Origin: an uncultured Phocaeicola sp.
GTDB lineage: Bacteria > Bacteroidota > Bacteroidia > Bacteroidales > Bacteroidaceae
Assembly: GCA_944320845.1 (NCBI GenBank)
Contig: CALUJA010000012.1
Span: forward strand, 1 to 64,000
DNA: 64,000 nucleotides
Direction: 5' to 3'
Shown: positions 43,944 through 54,900 of the stretch, in pieces
Numbering within the stretch: position 1 is the first letter of the stretch
Layout of the letters: the number at the start of each line of letters is the position of its first letter
Made by a program: the position numbers and the translations under genes
The notes under the pieces: generated by a model
Told to the model about the DNA's origin: nothing
Seen by the model: the letters and a program-made list of their open reading frames with translations, nothing else
The model's database searches: none

Positions 43944-44623
43944 TGGATAAGGTACTGGAAATACAGTTCTCAGGTTGGACTGCTACTCCTCGTCTTCCTT
44001 TTGTCCTTTCTGGCAATGCATTATGCATGCCGGTGCCTCCTTATTCCACAGTCTTAGGAATAATAGGTTGTTGTTTGGGGCGATTTGTTTCTCCTGATGA
44101 AGTGAAGGTTGGTTTCCAATATCTTTATGATACTGTTTCTCTGGATATAGAAACTCGAAGAAGATTACAATTTGACGGGAGGAAGATTAAGAATCACGAC
44201 AAAGGGAGTGATGTATATATGCGTGAGTTTCATACTAATCCTCATTTGACAATTTGGATTGACCGCTTGGACTGGAAAGATTATTTTGAGTCTCCCGTAG
44301 GTACTCCGGCATTGGGGCGTTCACAAGATTTGCTTCAGATTAGGAAGGTATGCGTGAAAGAAGTAGTGTCTGTATCTGAAGCTGATTTGAAAGGCTGTAT
44401 GATTCCTTTTGATGCGAATATGATGATTCCCGGACAGCTTGTACAAGTAGCCGAGTCTTATGGAGAAGGGGTAGGAATAGGAAGCGGAAGAATGCCTGTA
44501 AATTCGATGATGTTTGTGGCCGTTCATGGTGATGGTAAGGGGATACATGTTAGCAATCCCAATTTATATCAAACTCAAGAAGAGCAACCTGTGTGTTTTT
44601 ATATGCATACTTTTACGATATGA
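43943..44623 (+). CDS. cas5: Cascade subunit Cas5 (type I-B)
   Basis: Binds the crRNA 5' handle. The N-terminus VLEIQFSGWTATPRLPFVLSG and the proline-containing PVPPYSTVLGIIGCCLGR are the Cas5 ferredoxin-fold start. VYMREFHTNPHLTIWID follows, with SPVGTPALGRSQDLLQIRKV near 115-135 as the conserved mid-domain. 226 residues. It overlaps cas7 by 1 bp and cas3 by 4 bp. Confidence 0.92.
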   Translation: MDKVLEIQFSGWTATPRLPFVLSGNALCMPVPPYSTVLGIIGCCLGRFVSPDEVKVGFQYLYDTVSLDIETRRRLQFDGRKIKNHDKGSDVYMREFHTNPHLTIWIDRLDWKDYFESPVGTPALGRSQDLLQIRKVCVKEVVSVSEADLKGCMIPFDANMMIPGQLVQVAESYGEGVGIGSGRMPVNSMMFVAVHGDGKGIHVSNPNLYQTQEEQPVCFYMHTFTI

Positions 44624-46887
44624 ATGTAGAGGAAATAAAGAAAATAAAGGCCAAAAGTGACGGAACTACTTTGTATGAGCACACTTGTATGGTAAAAAAG
44701 ACAGGGCTGAAGTTACTCCAGTCCCTGTCTTTATCCGGAGATGCGAAAGCTTTTTTGGGACAATTTTTTGTACAAGCTGCTATTCTGCATGATTTAGGTA
44801 AAGTTCATCCTACATTTCAGCGAAGATTGAATGGTGACAAAGATGCAAGTATTCGTCATGAATTGGTGTCTCTCTGGTTTGCTGAAACCTTTTTGGAAGT
44901 AAATGATGCTGTGTTATTTGCAGTTGCCACCCATCATAAAAGTGTAGAGTCTGGAACTTGTAATAAATCATTGAGTATGTTTGATTTGAACGGAATCAGC
45001 ATATCTGTTGAAGAAGGAAGTTATTTGCCTCTTTCGGAAGGGACAATGTGCGAGGAAACCTTGCGGTCTTGGCTTTCTTTATTTTCTGAAAATTTTGTTT
45101 ACCGAAAGGAAAAACTTGATAAGATTTCCAAAACCTTTTGTTTTATGTTTCGGGAAAGCAAACAGAAAAAGGCCGTACCTTGTTTGGCTGACCGGCAACG
45201 ATTTTCTTTGTTGAGGGCGTTTTTGCAGGAGGCTGATCATTTGGCTTCTGGTGGACAAACCGAAATACCCGATTATCAGATGATTTCTTTGAACGATTTT
45301 CAACCTCATGATGGATTGACAAAATTTCCGTTCCGTCATTTTCAGGAAAAGTTGCAACAATGGACGGGTGATGCCATTTTGCATGCACCAACAGGTTCAG
45401 GCAAGACAGAGGCTGCTTTAAGTTGGGTATATGCGAATCAGCAGAAAGGCAACCGCTTGTTTTATTTGCTTCCTTATACAGCTTCTATAAATGCAATGAT
45501 GAAGCGCCTTTGTAACGTATATAATCGTTCAAGAGTGATGGTACGGCATTCTAAGTCTTTGAATTTCATCTATAATGAATTATGTAGTGAAGATTCGAAT
45601 GTGACTCCTGATTATGTGGAGCTTGAGCAAAAGGCACGAAATGTACATCTTTTATTGAGTGAAGTCTATTATCCTATAAAGATTATGACTTTACACCAGC
45701 TTTTACGGATACCTTGCCATGGGAAAGGATGGGAATTTTCAATGCTGGAATGTCAGAATGCTTTGTTTGTAATTGATGAGTTTCATGCATATAATGCATT
45801 TTTGACAGGAAAGATGTTGGGGACAGTTAAAATTTTTAGAAAGTTTTTCGGAGCTAAATTTCTGTTTATGTCTGCTACAATACCAGATTTTTTATTGAAG
45901 CAGATTGTAGAAAAGGTTTACGATGGAGATTTTTCTAAAATTGTTCGTCTTGATTCTGATTATGAATCAGATGCGTATGTGATGGGACGCAAACGACATC
46001 ATTTGGTTTGTCATCCTGGTGAAAATGTAGGTCAATATATTGGCCAGATAGAGGCGGACTTGAAAAGGGGGCTGTCTGTTTTGGTTATTGTCAACAATGT
46101 GAAGACTTGTCAGCAGATTTATCAGGAAATTGATTTCGATGAATCTAAGAAAAAGATGTTACATGGTGGGTTTAATCAAAGGTCCAGAAGAAAAATAGAA
46201 CAGTCTGTGACGGATTTAGATCAAAGCAAACGCCCGCAATTGTTGGTTGCGACACAGGCCGTTGAAGTGAGCTTGGACATTGATTATAATACGGCTTATA
46301 TAGAAAATGCGCCAATAGATTCGTTAATCCAACGTTTGGGTCGTGTGAATCGCGGCGGAAAATTTGTTGATGCAGCAGGTAATAAAAAGATGGCGGATGT
46401 ACATCTGTTTGAGGATATAATAGGTAAAACACCTTTCTATGACGAGCAGTTGTTGCATGATACATGGTCTGTAATGTTGCAGTTGGATAGAAGAAATCTA
46501 TCGGAAGATGATTTGATGAGTGCTTGTAATATAGTATATAAGGATGGATATTCTGAAAAACAAAATTCTGATTATATACAAGGATTTTGCTCGGTTCTTT
46601 CTTTTGAGGAACAATGGATTGCTGGAATGTATAGAGATTGGGTTGATGAAATTTTAGATAAGAGCAATCAGAAAGTAGATGTTTTATGTTATAATTTGAA
46701 AGAAGAATATTGTAGCTTAATAGATCAGAAACATTATATTGAGGCGAATGAACTATTGGTTTCTGTTTATCCTTATCATAAGATAGAGCCGTCGAACGTT
46801 TGTGATGTGTTAATAGCACCGGAACTGTATTATGATGAAGAGAGAGGTTGTATAGAGAAGAAACCTGATTGTTATGAAATAATTTGA
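44620..46887 (+). CDS. cas3: CRISPR nuclease-helicase Cas3
   Basis: HD nuclease fused to a superfamily 2 helicase that degrades the displaced strand. Numbering from the ATG at 44620, which overlaps the cas5 stop as ATGA: HD domain with H57-D58 in AAILHDLGK and a downstream ATHHKS; Walker A in APTGSGKTE (K262); the DEAD-box equivalent DEFH (386-389); SAT (418-420); and motif VI in QRLGRVNRGG (571-580). All expected catalytic motifs are present, so nuclease and helicase should be active. An upstream in-frame ATG at 44593 lies deep in cas5 and is not used. 755 residues. Confidence 0.95.
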   Translation: MNVEEIKKIKAKSDGTTLYEHTCMVKKTGLKLLQSLSLSGDAKAFLGQFFVQAAILHDLGKVHPTFQRRLNGDKDASIRHELVSLWFAETFLEVNDAVLFAVATHHKSVESGTCNKSLSMFDLNGISISVEEGSYLPLSEGTMCEETLRSWLSLFSENFVYRKEKLDKISKTFCFMFRESKQKKAVPCLADRQRFSLLRAFLQEADHLASGGQTEIPDYQMISLNDFQPHDGLTKFPFRHFQEKLQQWTGDAILHAPTGSGKTEAALSWVYANQQKGNRLFYLLPYTASINAMMKRLCNVYNRSRVMVRHSKSLNFIYNELCSEDSNVTPDYVELEQKARNVHLLLSEVYYPIKIMTLHQLLRIPCHGKGWEFSMLECQNALFVIDEFHAYNAFLTGKMLGTVKIFRKFFGAKFLFMSATIPDFLLKQIVEKVYDGDFSKIVRLDSDYESDAYVMGRKRHHLVCHPGENVGQYIGQIEADLKRGLSVLVIVNNVKTCQQIYQEIDFDESKKKMLHGGFNQRSRRKIEQSVTDLDQSKRPQLLVATQAVEVSLDIDYNTAYIENAPIDSLIQRLGRVNRGGKFVDAAGNKKMADVHLFEDIIGKTPFYDEQLLHDTWSVMLQLDRRNLSEDDLMSACNIVYKDGYSEKQNSDYIQGFCSVLSFEEQWIAGMYRDWVDEILDKSNQKVDVLCYNLKEEYCSLIDQKHYIEANELLVSVYPYHKIEPSNVCDVLIAPELYYDEERGCIEKKPDCYEII

Positions 46888-46896
46888 CTGATTGTT

Positions 46897-47409
46897 ATGC
46901 AAGTAACGGGAACTCACTTCAATTATTATCAAGTATGCAGGCGGAAGCTATGGCTGTTTGCCAACGGCATAAATATGGAGCACACATCCGATCTTGTGTT
47001 CGAAGGAAAGCTGATTCATGAGGATTCCTATCCTCAGCGCTCAGGCAGATATGAGGAAATCGAGTTGGACGGTATCAAGGTGGATTTTTATGACCCGAAG
47101 CGGAGAGTGATTCATGAAATAAAGAAGTCGAACAAGGTGGAAACAGCTCATGAGTGGCAACTGAAATATTACATTCATGTGTTTGAACGGAATGGGATAG
47201 AAGGGGTGACTGGGGTATTGGAATATCCTGTTTTGCGCAGGACGCGGGAAGTGGTGTTGACTGATGTGGACAGGGAGCAGATACAGGAGATGGAAGCAGA
47301 CATACTGCGGATTATCTCAGGTGACGACTGTCCGCCTTTGCATAAGAAAGGCATTTGCCGGAATTGCAGTTATTTTGATTTTTGTTATAGCGGAGAGGAG
47401 GATGAATGA
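46897..47409 (+). CDS. cas4: CRISPR adaptation exonuclease Cas4
   Basis: Trims and PAM-selects prespacers. The short Dna2-like nuclease has C14 ([12 protein letters not shown]) plus C154, C157 and C163 in the C-terminal [12 protein letters not shown], the expected four Fe-S ligands. Catalytic segments include GLIHEDS-like [22 protein letters not shown] (acidic metal ligand) and HEIKKSNK. 170 residues. Less AT-rich than cas8-cas3. Overlaps cas1 by 4 bp. Confidence 0.94.
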   Translation: MQVTGTHFNYYQVCRRKLWLFANGINMEHTSDLVFEGKLIHEDSYPQRSGRYEEIELDGIKVDFYDPKRRVIHEIKKSNKVETAHEWQLKYYIHVFERNGIEGVTGVLEYPVLRRTREVVLTDVDREQIQEMEADILRIISGDDCPPLHKKGICRNCSYFDFCYSGEEDE

Positions 47410-48425
47410 TGAAAAAGACATTTTATCTGTTTAATCCCGGAGTGTTGGAGCGAAAAGACAATACGCTGAAGTTCACTCCATGTGCGGACGATGGTGAAAC
47501 GCCTGACATGAATGCTCAGTCGCGTTATTTGCCGGTAGAGGATATCAGTGAGTTTTATGTATTTGGTTCGTTACGGGCGAATAGCGCATTGTTCAACTTC
47601 TTGGGACAGAAAGATATAGCCGTTCATTTCTTTGACTATTACGAGAACTATACGGGTTCGTTCATGCCTCGCGATAGCCTGCTTTCGGGAAAGATGCTGC
47701 TGGCGCAGACATCCCATTACCAGAATCAGAAGAAGCGAATGGTGATTGCCCGGAAGTTTATTGAAGGGGCTGCATACAATATGGTGAAAAATCTGCAATA
47801 CTATAACCGTCGGGGAAAAGACACGGAGGCCATCATGGAGTTGATGAACAGATTGGCCGCTCAAATACCTGACACGCAGACGACGGAGGAGCTCATGGGT
47901 GTGGAAGGGCAGATTAGACAGCATTATTATGAGGCGTTCAATTTGATAATCAATGATTTTGAAATGGGCAACCGTACCAAACAACCACCTCAGAATGAGG
48001 TGAATGCCTTGATTTCGTTCGGCAATATGGTATGTTATACGCTTTGTCTGCGTGCCATCCATCAAACTCAGCTGAACCCTACTGTCAGCTATCTGCACAA
48101 GCCAGGTGAGCGACGTTATTCGTTGGCTTTGGACATAGCGGAGATATTCAAGCCGATAATAGTGGATAGGGTAATTTTCAAGGTGCTGAACCGGAAAGAG
48201 ATTCAGGAGAAGCATTTTGACAGGAAACTGAACAAATGTTTGCTGAATACAGCAGGAAAGAAGATTTTTGTGAAAGCTATTGAGGACAGATTAAGCGAGA
48301 CCATCAGGCATCGTTCGTTACATCGTCCGGTGAGTTATCGTCATCTTGTGAAGTTGGAGTGTTATAAGTTGGCTAAGCATCTGCTGTCGATGGAAGAGTA
48401 TAAACCTTTTAAGATGTATTGGTGA
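47406..48425 (+). CDS. cas1: CRISPR integrase Cas1
   Basis: Inserts spacers with Cas2. Starts [21 protein letters not shown], the type I-B Cas1 N-terminal beta domain. The catalytic triad is likely E in [11 protein letters not shown] (near 200), H in [20 protein letters not shown] (near 235) and the aspartate after it, the classic Glu-His-Asp layout. 339 residues. ATGATG gives two adjacent starts. The stop overlaps the cas2 ATG by 1 bp (TGATG). Confidence 0.95.
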   Translation: MMKKTFYLFNPGVLERKDNTLKFTPCADDGETPDMNAQSRYLPVEDISEFYVFGSLRANSALFNFLGQKDIAVHFFDYYENYTGSFMPRDSLLSGKMLLAQTSHYQNQKKRMVIARKFIEGAAYNMVKNLQYYNRRGKDTEAIMELMNRLAAQIPDTQTTEELMGVEGQIRQHYYEAFNLIINDFEMGNRTKQPPQNEVNALISFGNMVCYTLCLRAIHQTQLNPTVSYLHKPGERRYSLALDIAEIFKPIIVDRVIFKVLNRKEIQEKHFDRKLNKCLLNTAGKKIFVKAIEDRLSETIRHRSLHRPVSYRHLVKLECYKLAKHLLSMEEYKPFKMYW

Positions 48426-48688
48426 TGTATGTGATTCTGGTGTATGATTTTGGTGAAAGGCGTGTCAATAAGATGCTCAAGCTTTGCCGCAAGTATTTGA
48501 ACTGGATACAGAACTCCGTATTTGAAGGAGAGATTTCGGAGGCATGTCTGAGAGAGTTGCTGATGCAAAGTGATAAGTTTATGAGCAAAGATGAAGACAG
48601 CATAATCATATTCAGTGGGCCTTCACAAGCCTCGATGGAAAAGCGGATTATAGGGAAGGAACGGTCTTCTATCGATATTTTCTTGTGA
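48425..48688 (+). CDS. cas2: CRISPR integration factor Cas2
   Basis: Small ferredoxin-fold partner of Cas1. [21 protein letters not shown] starts the beta-alpha-beta fold with the conserved aspartate, then YLNWIQNSVFEGEIS is the typical Cas2 segment, followed by DSIIIF and the end DIFL. 87 residues when started at the ATG at 48425. It is the last cas gene and lies 213 bp before the first repeat. Confidence 0.95.
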   Translation: MYVILVYDFGERRVNKMLKLCRKYLNWIQNSVFEGEISEACLRELLMQSDKFMSKDEDSIIIFSGPSQASMEKRIIGKERSSIDIFL

Positions 48689-48901
48689 CGGAAAGTTGTC
48701 GGTCGCCTGTCTTTCCCGCGGATGATTTATGAAAAGAATTTTTCTTGGTCTTTGACTTCCTGTAACACAGATAGTTGGAAGTATGTCGGTGGCCTGTTAT
48801 TTTTTTATGACCGGCCATCGACATATATTCCACTAATTTTTTGTATTTTTGTAATGTGTAAAGCCTTAAAAGTTAAGGGGCTTTTCCTTTTATTTTTAAG
48901 A
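48689..48901 (+). promoter_or_regulatory. CRISPR leader
   Basis: AT-rich gap between cas2 and the first repeat. It holds a degenerate 21-bp direct repeat (48690-48710 and 48777-48797, 17 of 21 identical, core GTCGGTSGCCTGT). An inverted pair TATGTCGGTGGCC (48782-48794) / GGCCATCGACATA (48813-48825), with one G-T pair, overlaps it. A possible -7 box TATTTTTG (48844-48851) follows, then a terminator-like hairpin (48860-48884, with a GG bulge) and T-rich tail before repeat 1. The motifs could serve pre-crRNA transcription and polarised spacer insertion. Confidence 0.7.
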
Positions 48902-51900
48902 CTTTTAATCGTACTAAATGGAATTGAAACCTGCTCCCCATTTCGGTACTACGCTTACTGATGTTTCTTTTAATCGTACTAAATGGAATTGAAACGTGTT
49001 TCTGTTCACTTGCCCCCCATCGCTCGGGGGCTTTTAATCGTACTAAATGGAATTGAAACCGATGCAGGCACCTTATATAGAGTCTGCTGCAAACTTTTAA
49101 TCGTACTAAATGGAATTGAAACCCTCGCAACCCTCTTTTTCTCGTCTATATTTGGGAAACTTTTAATCGTACTAAATGGAATTGAAACAGTTCAGCTACG
49201 ACGGCGGCCCGCGCGAGCACCTGCTTTTAATCGTACTAAATGGAATTGAAACTGATGTTCAACCCGTCCGGGGCACGCATCACGGTAACTTTTAATCGTA
49301 CTAAATGGAATTGAAACGATGAAATGTGTACCAAAAGATATGCTATAGAAAACTTTTAATCGTACTAAATGGAATTGAAACATGCTATACTGGGAGAGTA
49401 TCAGGCCGAGAACCGTCTTTTAATCGTACTAAATGGAATTGAAACAAATGCCATAGGAAACTGCCCGAATCATCCTTTTCTTTTAATCGTACTAAATGGA
49501 ATTGAAACTGCGGAAGTGGACGAAAAGACGCTGGCTCAACTCAAACTTTTAATCGTACTAAATGGAATTGAAACCTCAGCATCAAGCTTGTCCTGAAGCA
49601 CACGGGTTTCTTTTAATCGTACTAAATGGAATTGAAACGAAATCCCGTTCCCGGCCCACATCCCGCCGCGCGACCTTTTAATCGTACTAAATGGAATTGA
49701 AACTTTGTATTGCGGCTTCTTTCGTTTCTGTTGCAATCTTTTAATCGTACTAAATGGAATTGAAACTTGCGTTTAATGCTATTAGCCATTTGTCTGTACG
49801 CTTTTAATCGTACTAAATGGAATTGAAACAATATGTCTTTAATATATTGCGATGGCTGGTCATTTGCTTTTAATCGTACTAAATGGAATTGAAACCTCGC
49901 TCTTATAACCCTCAATCTGGTTGGTCAGGTACTTTTAATCGTACTAAATGGAATTGAAACTATTTTTCTTTTATAGTAATCCGGTAGTGCGGTTCTTTTA
50001 ATCGTACTAAATGGAATTGAAACGAACTTGCAGCGCTTCCGAGCCCTGCTAATAGTGCCTTTTAATCGTACTAAATGGAATTGAAACAAAGTTTTGTGCG
50101 GATATATCGTTGTCTGCGAAGACTTTTAATCGTACTAAATGGAATTGAAACTATCCTCTATTTTCCGCATCGGGTCTGTTTTTAGTAGACTTTTAATCGT
50201 ACTAAATGGAATTGAAACGCAATCCGGCTACGAGCGGAGCGATCTGTTGGCCTACTTTTAATCGTACTAAATGGAATTGAAACTCTGAAGCAGCGCGGCA
50301 AGGCCCGCATCGTTCAAGTCTTTTAATCGTACTAAATGGAATTGAAACGAAATTTTGCGCAGATATATCATTGTCTGCGAAGATATACTTTTAATCGTAC
50401 TAAATGGAATTGAAACTTATCACCTAAGTTTGAGTCTATTTCGAATACTACCTTTTAATCGTACTAAATGGAATTGAAACATGCGCTTCGACCTGGCTCT
50501 TATAATCTTCATTAACCTTTTAATCGTACTAAATGGAATTGAAACACTGTAATGATGAAGTCGGATTGCTCTTCGTTTATCTTTTAATCGTACTAAATGG
50601 AATTGAAACCGTGAAACATCACAAGAAGTTTTCCAATTAATGTAACTTTTAATCGTACTAAATGGAATTGAAACACTGATTCTGAGCAACAGAAGGCGTA
50701 TCCCCAACCCTTTTAATCGTACTAAATGGAATTGAAACATATTGACGCGCACGCAAAAAGGCGGCCGTATTACTTTTAATCGTACTAAATGGAATTGAAA
50801 CGACCAACCACGCTGGGGGTCATAACGGCGAGTAGCTTTTAATCGTACTAAATGGAATTGAAACGATGTCGTCATAGAATAAACATTACCGACATTTCCA
50901 CTTTTAATCGTACTAAATGGAATTGAAACATGTTATATGTATTCACCGTGTGGTAGGTGTAATGCTTTTAATCGTACTAAATGGAATTGAAACTGGCTGT
51001 TTGTGCGATTAGCCATTTATCCGTTCGGATCTTTTAATCGTACTAAATGGAATTGAAACGTACTCGGGTCTATTTCGAATATCACTTCTTTATTCTTTTA
51101 ATCGTACTAAATGGAATTGAAACTATATTTGTATTGATTTTTAATACTTATTTATGGATTACTTTTAATCGTACTAAATGGAATTGAAACATACCGTCCA
51201 AAGCAGGTTTGTGTAGGTCGTCTATTGTCTTTTAATCGTACTAAATGGAATTGAAACTTTGTTTTTTCGATTTTTGTTACTTTCCATTTTCCTTTTAATC
51301 GTACTAAATGGAATTGAAACGCGTATGGAACAGTATTTTTTTTCTCAGCGTGTCAATCTTTTAATCGTACTAAATGGAATTGAAACGTGTTTTGGGGACT
51401 TTTTTTCTTTTTTTCTATAATCTTTTAATCGTACTAAATGGAATTGAAACATGATATCTTTTATATATTGAGACGGTTGTTCGTTACTTTTAATCGTACT
51501 AAATGGAATTGAAACGTAGATTGTGACTTTCATGGCGGCGTAAGCAGTTTCTTTTAATCGTACTAAATGGAATTGAAACTGAGACTGCAAAGTACGATAC
51601 ATGATATCCGTCTTCTTTTAATCGTACTAAATGGAATTGAAACTACCGTACATCCTGTTGTTTCAACTATGCTTCCGTCCTTTTAATCGTACTAAATGGA
51701 ATTGAAACGCGGTATATTTTTCGCGCGTGAACGTAGTTCACTATCTTTTAATCGTACTAAATGGAATTGAAACATAATAGGACAAGAAAGAAAGAACGGC
51801 CGCAATACCCTTTTAATCGTACTAAATGGAATTGAAACTACTTCTTTGTCATCTTGGGTCGTTGCTTATAAGGCTTTTAATCGTACTAAATGGAATTGAA

Positions 51901-54900
51901 ACATGGTCGTGTCGATGTGCAAACCGTCAAATCGGACTTTTAATCGTACTAAATGGAATTGAAACTTCCTTTGAATTTTGATAATACTGCTTCTCTTATC
52001 TTTTAATCGTACTAAATGGAATTGAAACTTAAAATCAAGCTTACGAGAAATTCGACAACTAATAACTTTTAATCGTACTAAATGGAATTGAAACTAAAGT
52101 TTTCATCAGCAGACAATGGGGTCCAACTCTTTTAATCGTACTAAATGGAATTGAAACAATACTTGTCGGGGAACAGCTGCCTTTCAAGCATCCCTTTTAA
52201 TCGTACTAAATGGAATTGAAACGCGCTTATTTACGAAAGAGACACCTGTGTCGTTATTCTTTTAATCGTACTAAATGGAATTGAAACTTCGTCCTTGAAG
52301 TAATTGATTGCGTCCGTCCTCCTTTTAATCGTACTAAATGGAATTGAAACTAGTGATAGAATCAACAACAGTAGCAAGCATCGTACTTTTAATCGTACTA
52401 AATGGAATTGAAACACATAGAACTAGACGCAAAGGTATTTACGCATCCAACTTTTAATCGTACTAAATGGAATTGAAACGAAACTGCTATCCTGTTTAGC
52501 ATGTCATATACTTTTTCTTTTAATCGTACTAAATGGAATTGAAACTTAAAAAACAACAATTATGGAAAAACAAGTAATCTACTTTTAATCGTACTAAATG
52601 GAATTGAAACTCGCTTCTTCTTCCGATTTAAAATGGTTTTCTGTTGCCTTTTAATCGTACTAAATGGAATTGAAACCAACGCGACGCCGTTTTAATGTCG
52701 TCGAAGAATAAACTTTTAATCGTACTAAATGGAATTGAAACATCATAGTCACGAGCTTCATCAGCTTCTTGCGCATTCTTTTAATCGTACTAAATGGAAT
52801 TGAAACCGTTTCCGCGTACTGATTCTATGATTGTCTGAACCTTTTAATCGTACTAAATGGAATTGAAACTGCAGTGCCCCGGCTGATGATCTGCTTGTCG
52901 GTGACTTTTAATCGTACTAAATGGAATTGAAACGAACATTTCCGGCCGCATTATCATCTCAACGTGTTCTTTTAATCGTACTAAATGGAATTGAAACACG
53001 GAAAGATTGTCTATTGTCCACCACGCCATTCTCTTTTAATCGTACTAAATGGAATTGAAACAGCATAATTTAAGTTATGTGTTGAGCGGTTGTATGCTTT
53101 TAATCGTACTAAATGGAATTGAAACTTTGGAATTGCGGATGTACAGGAAGTCCAGTCCGGCTTTTAATCGTACTAAATGGAATTGAAACATTAAGGATGC
53201 TAATCTTAATGTTCCTGATAATCTCTTTTAATCGTACTAAATGGAATTGAAACAATGTCCACTTTTCTGTAAGACTTTTCAGGTTACCCCACTTTTAATC
53301 GTACTAAATGGAATTGAAACACATTCGTTTACGGCCTTTTGAATGGCGGCTTCTTTCTTTTAATCGTACTAAATGGAATTGAAACGATGTAAAGGTTACT
53401 CTTTTAAGTCTTCACAAGACTTTTAATCGTACTAAATGGAATTGAAACCTCGTTATTTGATGTTTAAGACATCTTTTGATATTGCTTCTTTTAATCGTAC
53501 TAAATGGAATTGAAACTGGCGACAGCTGTACTACTTCCCATGTTGGGAGTTTCTTTTAATCGTACTAAATGGAATTGAAACTATACTACAGACAGGTGCT
53601 CAGAAGATGCAGGCTCTTTTAATCGTACTAAATGGAATTGAAACGAAGTTTTGCGCTTCCACTGATGTGTCGGCAAATATACTTTTAATCGTACTAAATG
53701 GAATTGAAACCCAAGTGTGTTTTTTCCTATTGATTTTTTCATAATTCACTTTTAATCGTACTAAATGGAATTGAAACTTTATCTGTACGGATGTCGAATG
53801 CGGGAACAACTCCTTTTAATCGTACTAAATGGAATTGAAACATAGTCCCATTCCTGCTCCCATAATTTTATTATTTCTTTTAATCGTACTAAATGGAATT
53901 GAAACGAAATTTTGTGCAGATATGTCGTTATCTGCAAAGACTTTTAATCGTACTAAATGGAATTGAAACCAATTTTCTTTTATAGTAGTCTGGCAATGCC
54001 GTTTCTTTTAATCGTACTAAATGGAATTGAAACCCCGTCGCTACTTGAAGGAGAACTCTTTCCAAGCCTTTTAATCGTACTAAATGGAATTGAAACTAAA
54101 TACATCCCACTGTATTTTGTATTGCCCGAATCTTTTAATCGTACTAAATGGAATTGAAACTGGTTATCAAGGGCCTTGCCCTTGGCATCCTCAGAAGCTT
54201 TTAATCGTACTAAATGGAATTGAAACAGAGATGTGACATACTCAGCAAGCTGCTGCGCAGCTTTTAATCGTACTAAATGGAATTGAAACTTATGCTGTTC
54301 AGTGTGAATTGGAGTCCAAGACCGCCTTTTAATCGTACTAAATGGAATTGAAACTCTTTTTGCGTTTTTGTAATTTCTGTATATTTTCGGTCTTTTAATC
54401 GTACTAAATGGAATTGAAACATATGGAATCTGCTGCAAATCTTATTTTGCAGACACTTTTAATCGTACTAAATGGAATTGAAACGCTTAAACAATTCATT
54501 TAAACGATTCGTCTCAACACTTTTAATCGTACTAAATGGAATTGAAACTCATCTGACGGCCTTTATACATATTCTCAATACGCTTTTAATCGTACTAAAT
54601 GGAATTGAAACTCGCTTCTGGTATCAGTGGCGGTCTCGGCCTTGCTTCCTTTTAATCGTACTAAATGGAATTGAAACGAATATTCCGTGAATGTGTATTC
54701 TTCCTTTTTCTTCCCCTTTTAATCGTACTAAATGGAATTGAAACCTTAGTTCATCATAGTAGATTACTTTTACTTTTTCTTTTAATCGTACTAAATGGAA
54801 TTGAAACGACAAATTCGTAAAGAGAAATGGAGACCGGAAGCCGGCTTTTAATCGTACTAAATGGAATTGAAACACCGTTTCGAATCCTGCATACATTGCG

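Noticed and set aside
48722..48961. 79-residue ORF in the CRISPR leader
   Set aside because: It runs from the leader through repeat 1 into the first spacer; repeat translation at its end.
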